Of a stretch of 45,156 nt of DNA, positions 38,888 to 45,156 are shown piece by piece. A program made the translations under genes and the position numbers. A model generated the notes under the pieces. It worked only from the letters and a program-made list of their open reading frames with translations, was not told the origin of the DNA and searched no databases. The stretch is from Halapricum hydrolyticum (GTDB lineage Archaea > Halobacteriota > Halobacteria > Halobacteriales > Haloarculaceae): NCBI GenBank assembly GCA_025517565.1, contig JAOPKD010000023.1:1-45156 (forward strand), read 5' to 3'. Each line of letters opens with the position of its first letter. The stretch's first letter is position 1.

Positions 38888-39892
38888 ATGATCGACCTTC
38901 GTAGCGATACCGTCACGAAGCCAAGCGACGAAATGCGCGAGGCCGCCGCCGAAGCCGAGGTGGGCGACGACGTCTACGGCGAGGATCCGACCGTCAACGA
39001 GCTCGAAGCGCGGATGGCCGATATGCTCGGCAAAGAGGCCGCGCTGTACGTCCCCTCGGGAACGATGGGTAACCAGATCGCCGTCCGGGCCCACACCGAG
39101 CGCGGCCAGGAAGTGCTCCTCGAAGAAGAGTGTCACACGTACAAGTGGGAACTGGGCGGGATCGCCCAGCACAGCCAGGTCCAGGCCCGGACGATCGACG
39201 GCGGCGACCGTGGCGTCGTCGGGCCCGGACAGGTCCACGACGGCTATGTCGAGGGCGACGACCACCGGCCCGGGACGGGACTGCTCGTTCTCGAGAACAC
39301 GCACAACTCGAAGGGTGGGACGGCAATCGCGCCCGAGCGGATCGACGAGGCGGCGCAGGCCGCTCACGACCACGGCGTCCCGGTCCACCTCGACGGCGCG
39401 CGCCTGTTCAACGCCGCAACCGCACTGGACGTGCCCGCCGACCGGATCGTCCGCGAGGTCGACACGGTGATGAGCTGTCTCTCGAAGGGACTGGGCGCGC
39501 CCGTCGGATCGATGCTCGCGGGACCAGACGAGTTCATCGAACGCGCGCGGCGGATCCGCAAGCTCATGGGCGGCGGCATGCGCCAAGCCGGGCTGATCGC
39601 CGCCCCCGGACTACTCGCGCTCGAGAACCGCGACCGGCTGCACGAGGATCACCGTCGAGCCCGCGAACTGGCAGCCGGCTTCGGAGACGTCCCCGGCCTG
39701 TCGCCGTCCGAACCGGAAACGAACATCGTCCTCGTCGAGACCGACGAGCCGGCGGACGTGGTGCTCGACCGACTTCGCGAGCGCGGCGTCGCGGGCTCGG
39801 CGTTCGGCGAGCACACGATCCGCTTCTGTACGCACTGGGACATCGACGACGCAGACATCGAAGCAGCGATCGAGACCGCGGCGTCGCTCTAG
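38888..39892 (+). CDS. ltaE: Threonine aldolase (beta-eliminating lyase family)
   Basis: A 334-aa PLP enzyme that cleaves threonine or allo-threonine to glycine and acetaldehyde. It starts MIDLRSDTVTKPSDEMREAA and has VGDDVYGEDPTVNELE, the PLP-phosphate segment PSGTMGNQIAV (56-66), HLDGARLFNAATAL with Asp169 for the pyridine nitrogen, and the Schiff-base Lys200 in CLSKGLGAPVGS. All hallmarks and the length are normal. A TATA-like CCTTTTGGG (~38860) lies ~28 nt before the ATG. The stop overlaps the stop of the convergent small membrane protein by 3 bp. Confidence 0.92.
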   Translation: MIDLRSDTVTKPSDEMREAAAEAEVGDDVYGEDPTVNELEARMADMLGKEAALYVPSGTMGNQIAVRAHTERGQEVLLEEECHTYKWELGGIAQHSQVQARTIDGGDRGVVGPGQVHDGYVEGDDHRPGTGLLVLENTHNSKGGTAIAPERIDEAAQAAHDHGVPVHLDGARLFNAATALDVPADRIVREVDTVMSCLSKGLGAPVGSMLAGPDEFIERARRIRKLMGGGMRQAGLIAAPGLLALENRDRLHEDHRRARELAAGFGDVPGLSPSEPETNIVLVETDEPADVVLDRLRERGVAGSAFGEHTIRFCTHWDIDDADIEAAIETAASL

Positions 39893-40050
39893 CGCTCGCG
39901 GCGGCTCTGTTCGATCCCTTCCTGAAACCCGGTGACGGTCCGACGGATGAACATGTACACGAAGAACACGAACCCGAGCATGATGGCGACCAGGGCCACC
40001 AGCACCGGATCGACTTCGATGCCGAAGACGCTGGCGAGGGGCTGAATCAT
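39889..40050 (-). CDS. 53-aa single-pass membrane protein
   Basis: ATG at 40050, TAG at 39889-39891. The 53-aa product has a short N-terminal segment (MIQPLASVFGIEVD), one hydrophobic helix (about 15-36, PVLVALVAIMLGFVFFVYMF), then a basic-to-polar tail RRTVTGFQEGIEQSRRER. Positive-inside rule predicts a cytoplasmic C-terminus. It resembles small haloarchaeal membrane proteins (possibly DUF7859, low certainty). A palindromic A/T stretch at 40072-40086 lies at promoter distance. Its stop overlaps that of ltaE. Function is unknown. Confidence 0.7.
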   Translation of the reverse strand: MIQPLASVFGIEVDPVLVALVAIMLGFVFFVYMFIRRTVTGFQEGIEQSRRER

Positions 40051-40071
40051 ATCTGGTGGTTTCCGGGCCGG

Positions 40072-40086
40072 GAAAAAGACTTTTTC
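40072..40086 (-). promoter_or_regulatory. Palindromic A/T promoter region of the 53-aa gene
   Basis: GAAAAAG-A-CTTTTTC, a perfect palindrome, spans positions 22-36 nt upstream of the minus-strand ATG at 40050, where a leaderless TATA element should be. It may double as an operator. Confidence 0.4.
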
Positions 40087-40224
40087 GGGGCCTGCCCCCG
40101 AACAGTGACCCCCGATCGCCGTCCGCCCCGACCACCATGTTATCCTACTTTAATACTCATGTGAGGAGATACCGCAGTACACGATACGGGTCGCTGTCGG
40201 TACTACAGGTGTAGATACCGAAAC

Positions 40225-40234
40225 TAATATATAG
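40225..40234 (+). promoter_or_regulatory. TATA element of tfb
   Basis: TAATATATAG is the strongest TATA-like sequence in the 40051-40317 gap. It lies ~88 nt before the tfb ATG, giving a predicted leader of about 60 nt, unlike the leaderless neighbours. The rest of this 267-nt gap contains no gene; a TACGGGTCGCTGTCGG string at 40185-40200 resembles the arm of the post-stop element. Confidence 0.45.
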
Positions 40235-40317
40235 GGTTGAGACTAACCGATTGGTCAGCGACTACGATCCGGGTTTTGCCAGGATGTTCCTGCCCGGATA
40301 GCGCCCGCCCTCGAACC

Positions 40318-41280
40318 ATGAGTGAGTCAACACGCACGCGGTCACGATCGACAGTAGAATCGGAAACCGACGAACAGAACGACCTTACCTGCCCGGAATG
40401 CGGGGGAAACCTCGTCGCCGACGACGCCCGCGGCGAGACCGTCTGTGACGACTGCGGACTGGTCGTCGACGCCGACGAAATCGACCGCGGGCCGGAATGG
40501 CGCGCGTTCGATTCCAAGGAAAAAGACGAGAAGAGCCGGGTCGGTGCGCCCACCACGAACATGATGCACGACAAGGGGCTCTCGACCAACATCGACTGGC
40601 GCGACAAGGACGCCTACGGCAACTCCCTGTCCTCGAACCAGCGCGAGAAGATGCAGCGGCTGCGCAAGTGGAACGAGCGGTTCCGCACGCGCGACAGCAA
40701 GGAGCGCAACCTCAAACAGGCACTCGGTGAGATCGACCGGATGGCCTCCGCGCTGGGCCTGCCCGAGAACGTCCGCGAGACCGCCTCGGTCATCTACCGC
40801 CGTGCACTCGACGAGGACCTGCTGCCCGGCCGCTCCATCGAGGGCGTCTCGACCTCCGCGGTGTACGCCGCTGCCCGGCAGGCCGGCGTCCCCCGGAGTC
40901 TCGACGAGATCACCGACGTCTCCCGCGTGGGCAAAGACGAGATCGCCCGCACGTATCGGTACGTCGTCCGCGAACTCGGCCTGGAAGTCAAACCCGCCGA
41001 CCCCGAGAGCTACGTCCCCCGTTTTGCCTCCGACCTCGATCTCTCCGAAGAGGCCGAGCACCGCGCCCGCGAGCTGCTGACCAACGCCAAAGAGCAGGGC
41101 GTCCACTCCGGAAAGTCGCCCGTCGGACTCGCTGCCGCCGCGGTGTACGCCGCTTCGCTGTTGACCAACGAGAAGACGACCCAGGCCGCCGTCTCGGAAG
41201 TCGCGGACATCTCCGAGGTCACGATCCGGAACCGCTATCACGAACTGCTCGAAGCCGAGCAAGGCATCCCGATGGCCTGA
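40318..41280 (+). CDS. tfb: Transcription initiation factor TFB
   Basis: A 320-aa archaeal TFIIB homologue that bridges TBP-promoter complexes and RNA polymerase. An N-terminal Zn ribbon has CPEC and CDDC pairs (about 25-47), followed by the B-finger/reader region (GPEWRAFDSKEKDEKSRVGA) and two cyclin-like repeats (about 120-215 and 220-310), the second with the BRE-recognising helix-turn-helix (VSEVADISEVTIRNRYHELL). Haloarchaea carry several TFBs with different promoter preferences; which paralogue this is cannot be told here. A ~60-nt leader is predicted. An 80-nt structured element follows the stop. Confidence 0.95.
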   Translation: MSESTRTRSRSTVESETDEQNDLTCPECGGNLVADDARGETVCDDCGLVVDADEIDRGPEWRAFDSKEKDEKSRVGAPTTNMMHDKGLSTNIDWRDKDAYGNSLSSNQREKMQRLRKWNERFRTRDSKERNLKQALGEIDRMASALGLPENVRETASVIYRRALDEDLLPGRSIEGVSTSAVYAAARQAGVPRSLDEITDVSRVGKDEIARTYRYVVRELGLEVKPADPESYVPRFASDLDLSEEAEHRARELLTNAKEQGVHSGKSPVGLAAAAVYAASLLTNEKTTQAAVSEVADISEVTIRNRYHELLEAEQGIPMA

Positions 41281-41360
41281 TACAGATTATCGTACCGATT
41301 TACCGCTCCGACCGCACCATATCGGGCGATCGATGCGGAACAGACGTACAATAATCCCTA
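41281..41360 (+). repeat. 80-nt structured post-stop element, copy B
   Basis: It starts on the base after the tfb TGA. Compared ungapped with 2494-2573, box 1 TACCGCTCCGACCGC (41301-41315) matches 14/15 and box 2 GATGCGGAA (41332-41340) matches 9/9 at identical spacing. The outer stem keeps GATTAT (41285-41290) against ATAATC (41351-41356), where copy A has GATCGC against GCGATC: three compensatory pair changes. The remaining gap to the ABC gene (41361-41527) has no gene that I can support. Confidence 0.5.
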
Positions 41361-41527
41361 TGGGAGCGGACGAAGACTACTTCATACGCCGGAGTGCGAT
41401 CCGAGTCATCGCGGCCACTCCTATCGACCGCCACCCACGCCGGAGCCGAGATCTTTCGCTCTGATTTGTGAGCGTCTGTCTTACACGGCGGCGACGGGCT
41501 TTTTTCGGGCGGGTTCCTGAAGCGGGT

Positions 41528-43492
41528 GTGGACGCACCGAACCCTGACGACGATGACGTGTTCGAGGCCCAGCGCGAGCGCGTCGAGCGACCGATGGTCC
41601 GGCTGTTCCGCGAGTACGGGCGGGAGAACGCCGGGTACTTCGGCGTCGGACTGCTCGCCAGTATCGTTGCGCGGGTGCTGGACCTGCTGCCGCCGCTGTT
41701 TCTGGGGATCGCGATCGACGCGATCATCCGACAGGAGACCGAGTTCTCGCTGTTGTTCGTCCCCGACGCCTGGATTCCGGCGACTCCGCGAGAACAGTTG
41801 TGGATCGCCGCGGCGATCGTCGCCGGGGCCTTCACGTTCGGGGCGGCGTTTCACTGGGCGCGCAACTGGGGCTGGAACAACCTCGCCCAGCACATCCAGC
41901 ACGCGGTCCGGACGGACACCTACGACCAGATGCAGCGGCTGAACATGGACTTCTTCGCCGACAAGCAGACCGGCGAGATGATGTCCGTCCTCAGCAACGA
42001 CGTCAACCGCCTGGAGCGGTTTCTCAACGACGGCATGAACTCGGCGTTCCGACTGATCGTGATGGTGATCGGGATCGCCGGGATCCTCTTCTATCTCAAC
42101 TGGCAACTGGCCCTGATCGCGCTCGTCCCGGTGCCGCTGATCGCCTTCTTTACCAAGCGGTTCATCGATACGATCCAGCCCAAGTACGCCGAGGTACGCT
42201 CCTCTGTCGGCGCGCTCAATTCCCGGCTGGAGAACAACCTCGGCGGCATCCAGGTGATCAAGAGCGCGAACACCGAATCCTACGAATCCGACCGCGTCGA
42301 GGACGTCTCGCAGGACTACTTCGACGCCAACTGGGGCGCCATCGAAACCCGGATCAAGTTCTTCCCCGGATTGCGGGTCATCTCGGGTATCGGATTCGTG
42401 CTCACGTTCGCTGTCGGTGGCTACTGGGCGCTAACCTACGAGACGACCGGTGCCGCGCCCTGGCTGTTCAGCGAGCCGCTGACGACCGGGCAGTTCGTCG
42501 TCTTCATCACGCTGACCCAGCGGTTCGTCTGGCCGATGGCGCAGTTCGGACAGATTATCAACATGTACCAGCGAGCCTACGCCTCCGCCGAGCGGGTCTT
42601 CGGGCTGATGGACACGCCCGCCCGGATCGCCGAGGACCCCGACGCCGAACCGCTCGAGGTGGCTGACGGCCGCGTGGCGTACGACGACGTGACCTTCGGG
42701 TACGACTACGACCCGGACGACGAGTCCAGCGGCGAACCCATCGTCGAGGACATCTCTTTCGAGGTCGAGGGCGGCGAGACCGTCGCACTCGTCGGCCCGA
42801 CCGGCGCGGGCAAGTCGACGATCCTCAAGCTCCTGCTGCGGATGTACGACGTCGACGAGGGTGCGATCACCGTCGACGGGACGGACCTGCGCGAAGTGAC
42901 GATTCCCAGCCTCCGCCGCCAGATCGGCTACGTCAGCCAGGAGACCTTTTTGTTCTATGGCACTGTCGAGGAGAACATCACTTACGGGACCTTCGACGCC
43001 AGCCGGGCGGAAGTCGTCGAAGCCGCGAAGATGGCCGAAGCTCACCAGTTCATCCAGAACCTCCCGGACGGCTACGAGACGAAGGTCGGCGAGCGCGGCG
43101 TAAAACTCTCGGGTGGGCAACGCCAGCGGATCGCCATCGCCCGCGCGATCCTCAAGGATCCCGAGATCCTGGTGCTGGACGAGGCGACGAGCGACGTCGA
43201 CACCGAGACGGAGATGCTCATCCAGAAGAGTCTCGACGAGTTGACGGCAGATCGAACCACCTTCGCTATCGCCCACCGCCTGTCGACGATCAAAGACGCC
43301 GACCGGATCGTCGTGATCGAGGACGGCCGGATCGTCGAGCGCGGCACGCACGAAGACCTTCTCGCTGCGGACGGCCTGTACGCGAACCTCTGGGCGGTCC
43401 AGGCCGGCGAAATCGACGAACTCCCGCGAGAGTTTATCGAACGGGCGGCCAGGCGTCGGTCACGGGTCGACGCCGAGGCTGGCGACGACTAA
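41528..43492 (+). CDS. ABC exporter (fused permease and ATPase)
   Basis: A 654-aa half-transporter of the ABCB/MsbA type, working as a homodimer or heterodimer. An N-terminal six-helix transmembrane domain (about 30-330) is followed by the nucleotide-binding domain: Walker A GPTGAGKST (about 430-438), Q-loop GYVSQETFLF, signature LSGGQRQRIA, Walker B ILVLDEATS, and H-loop IAHRLST. Lipid or drug export is typical, but the substrate is unknown. I chose GTG 41528, with T-rich CTTTTTTCGG ~27 nt upstream; an upstream GTG at 41468 would add 20 non-conserved basic residues. Confidence 0.9.
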   Translation: MDAPNPDDDDVFEAQRERVERPMVRLFREYGRENAGYFGVGLLASIVARVLDLLPPLFLGIAIDAIIRQETEFSLLFVPDAWIPATPREQLWIAAAIVAGAFTFGAAFHWARNWGWNNLAQHIQHAVRTDTYDQMQRLNMDFFADKQTGEMMSVLSNDVNRLERFLNDGMNSAFRLIVMVIGIAGILFYLNWQLALIALVPVPLIAFFTKRFIDTIQPKYAEVRSSVGALNSRLENNLGGIQVIKSANTESYESDRVEDVSQDYFDANWGAIETRIKFFPGLRVISGIGFVLTFAVGGYWALTYETTGAAPWLFSEPLTTGQFVVFITLTQRFVWPMAQFGQIINMYQRAYASAERVFGLMDTPARIAEDPDAEPLEVADGRVAYDDVTFGYDYDPDDESSGEPIVEDISFEVEGGETVALVGPTGAGKSTILKLLLRMYDVDEGAITVDGTDLREVTIPSLRRQIGYVSQETFLFYGTVEENITYGTFDASRAEVVEAAKMAEAHQFIQNLPDGYETKVGERGVKLSGGQRQRIAIARAILKDPEILVLDEATSDVDTETEMLIQKSLDELTADRTTFAIAHRLSTIKDADRIVVIEDGRIVERGTHEDLLAADGLYANLWAVQAGEIDELPREFIERAARRRSRVDAEAGDD

Positions 43493-43871
43493 GCCGTCTC
43501 TGATTGTCGTAGCAGCCCATGGGCCTCGCCGAGGAAATCCAATTCCGACACCCGGTCGGGGGTGGAGGTTTCTCTGACCGGCCACGACAATCACTGCAGC
43601 GCTCGATCGTACCACCCCGGGGAAACTATTATAACAACAAGTGTTGTCAATGGCTAGTGTGTCAGAAGCACCCACCCGAATGCACTGTTCCGGTGGGGGT
43701 GAGGGTTCTGCAGCCGGCCGATCCGGAGCGGACGCGAGACAGTTCCTCGGAGCACTATACCAGAATACAGCAACAGACATACCATAAGAAGCGAAGAGAT
43801 ATGTCTTCGTATTGTAAATTTGTATATAATTCTACATAATTTTTATTATTATCTACATATATTTCTATTCC
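43493..43871. other. AT-rich gap with inverted repeats before the transducer gene
   Basis: No credible gene in 379 bp. The 106-codon frame at 43519-43839 is basic and Cys/Gln-rich, unlike the proteome. It contains an inverted repeat TGATTGTCGT (43501-43510) / ACGACAATCA (43584-43593), a palindrome ACAACA-AG-TGTTGT (43634-43647), and a C/G-rich hairpin-like stretch near 43669-43699. From about 43800 on it is very AT-rich, with TTATTATTATC near 43842-43852, about 27 nt before the ATG at 43872, the probable TATA region. Confidence 0.5.
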
Positions 43872-45156
43872 ATGCTCAACACCATACGAACAGTCGTACC
43901 GAACGTAATCAGACGAAGCTACGCCGTCAAGTTCGGGATCGTGATCCTCTTTATCGGGCTCGCGATCGGGGCCGTCGGACTCGGTGGGACGTCGCTGATG
44001 GCCGACCAGGTCGAACAGAGCGTCGACAGCGACTTCGAATCAACAGCGACGGCCGACGCACAGGCACTGGACAACTGGCTCGAAACGAACGCGATCGAGA
44101 TGCAGACGCTCGAACGTAACCTCCCCGATGCCGGGGCAGGCGACGGGGTGATCGACGAGTACCTGCAGACGTACCGGACCGACGTATCGGATCGATCGAC
44201 GCTGACGCTCGTTCACGTGGTCGATACAGAGACGAACACGATCGAACATTCCTCGCGGGCCTCGATGCGAGGCAAAACGCTTGACGGAGAGACGGTCGGC
44301 TGGGCCCGTGAGCCCGACTTCACGGTCGGCGACGTCGGCATCTCGCCGCTCTACGTCGCCGAAGACGACTATCACGCGGTCGCATTCACGAAGGACCTGG
44401 AGGGCAGTCAACGGCTCGTCACAGTCCACGACATGGAAGACATCGGCGACGAGATCTTATCCGGCGGGGCGAACCCCGAATACCGTTCGTCGGAGACGGT
44501 CATCGTGGACAGCGACAACACGATCGTCATGGCGGACGCGAAACTCGGCGAAGCGGTCGGCGAGCCGTATCCGGGCGACAGTCCCGCACTGGAACGTGCA
44601 CGACAGCTCGAAGCCCGGACGGTGAGCGAGTCGACGAGCGTCGGCTCCGAGTACGTTCACGACAGCGCGATCGGGCCCGATTCGGAACACCTGGTCGGGT
44701 TCGCACCGTCGGGTGAGCGAAACGCGCCCGATTTCGGCAGTGACTGGGTCGTCCTCACTCACGCCCCGAGCGACGAGGCCTACGGATTCGCCGGGACGCT
44801 GGAAACCTACGGGCTGTACGCGACGCTACTCGGCGTGTTGTTCGCCGGACTGATCGGAGCAGCAGTCGGCCGGAGCACGGCAACGTCGATCAATCGGCTC
44901 ACTAACCGCGTCGAAGAAATGGAAGACGGGGATCTCGATGCGGACTTCTCGTCCGGACGAATCGACGAGATCGGCCGACTCTACGAAGGGTTCGACGAGA
45001 TGCAACAGCAACTCAAACAACGGATCAACGAGGCAGAGCAGGCCCGCAAGGAGGCGGAAGTGTCCCGAGCGGAGGCCATGGAGATGTCGAACTACCTCCA
45101 GGAGAAGGCCGACGAGTACGCCCAGATCATGCAGCAGTGTGCGGCCGGCGATCTCA
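43872..45156 (+). CDS. Methyl-accepting chemotaxis-type transducer (partial)
   Basis: The first 428 codons of a halobacterial transducer (Htr-like), cut by the window end with no stop. The layout is a short cytoplasmic N-terminus (about 1-18), TM1 (about 19-42; FGIVILFIGLAIGAVGLGG), an extracellular ~270-residue sensor region resembling a dCache domain, TM2 (about 315-337; YGLYATLLGVLFAGLIGAAV), and a HAMP domain (about 338-390; INRLTNRVEEMEDGDLDADF). A coiled coil follows. The methylated signalling helices would lie beyond the window. The ligand is unknown; a histidine-kinase ending instead of an MCP ending is the main alternative. Confidence 0.82.
   Translation, partial: MLNTIRTVVPNVIRRSYAVKFGIVILFIGLAIGAVGLGGTSLMADQVEQSVDSDFESTATADAQALDNWLETNAIEMQTLERNLPDAGAGDGVIDEYLQTYRTDVSDRSTLTLVHVVDTETNTIEHSSRASMRGKTLDGETVGWAREPDFTVGDVGISPLYVAEDDYHAVAFTKDLEGSQRLVTVHDMEDIGDEILSGGANPEYRSSETVIVDSDNTIVMADAKLGEAVGEPYPGDSPALERARQLEARTVSESTSVGSEYVHDSAIGPDSEHLVGFAPSGERNAPDFGSDWVVLTHAPSDEAYGFAGTLETYGLYATLLGVLFAGLIGAAVGRSTATSINRLTNRVEEMEDGDLDADFSSGRIDEIGRLYEGFDEMQQQLKQRINEAEQARKEAEVSRAEAMEMSNYLQEKADEYAQIMQQCAAGDL

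Noticed and set aside
41360..41464. 34-codon frame after the tfb post-stop element
   Set aside because: No promoter at usual spacing, no recognisable motif, basic composition.
43519..43839. 106-codon frame in the gap before the transducer
   Set aside because: The product is basic, Cys/Gln/Tyr-rich and unlike haloarchaeal proteins; it spans AT-rich promoter sequence and has no convincing start.

Overview
This 45 kb window is chromosomal DNA from a halophilic archaeon (class Halobacteria). The evidence is high GC content, a strongly acidic predicted proteome, archaeal information-processing genes (TFB, RPA with its partner protein, XPB-type helicase, a Bax1-like nuclease, SepF), twin-arginine lipoproteins, and many small haloarchaea-specific families. 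Many genes have a TATA-like element centred about 27-30 nt before the start codon, which suggests leaderless mRNAs. The genus cannot be fixed from sequence alone; a member of the Haloarculaceae is a guess. I see no tRNA, rRNA, CRISPR array or intact transposon.

Layout. 0-10 kb: a Dph6-like ATP-pyrophosphatase, a 48-aa zinc protein, a sugar nucleotidyltransferase, an HTH/Zn-ribbon regulator, a Rieske protein, a saccharopine-dehydrogenase-like protein, ThiI, a VanZ-like protein, archaeal methionine adenosyltransferase, a CYTH protein and an FKBP-type prolyl isomerase whose 3' end is duplicated downstream. 10-18 kb: a fructosamine-kinase-like protein, small conserved proteins, an acetyltransferase, a membrane hydrolase-like protein, two secreted lipoproteins and a transcriptional regulator. 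18-22 kb: a sulfur-linked group (TauE/SafE exporter with a 49-aa partner, diverging from a rhodanese-metallo-beta-lactamase protein and a PiT-family transporter). 22-29 kb: Bax1-like nuclease, lipoprotein, HalX response regulator overlapping a RecA-like ATPase, ThyX, mannose-1-phosphate guanylyltransferase-like protein, small proteins and a second acetyltransferase. 29-36 kb: the RPA operon, a VOC protein diverging from an XPB helicase, an MBL hydrolase, a P-loop ATPase pair and a beta-propeller lipoprotein. 36-45 kb: sepF flanked by tandem repeats, icd, a RecA-fold protein lacking the Walker lysine, threonine aldolase, a small membrane protein, tfb, an ABC exporter, and a chemotaxis-type transducer cut by the window end.

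Most of the window is ordinary housekeeping genome. The unusual material lies mainly between genes: (1) an almost exact 131-bp copy of the FKBP gene's 3' end, differing only at synonymous third positions including the stop codon; (2) two related ~80-nt elements placed directly after the stop codons of the HTH/Zn-ribbon gene and tfb, with matching internal boxes and compensatory changes in the outer stem; (3) a compact multi-hairpin element that has supplied the Rieske gene's last ~10 codons; (4) a TTTCACTTTCAC motif upstream of both rpa and the 48-aa zinc protein; (5) paired or perfect palindromes next to several start codons; (6) tandem repeats on both sides of sepF.
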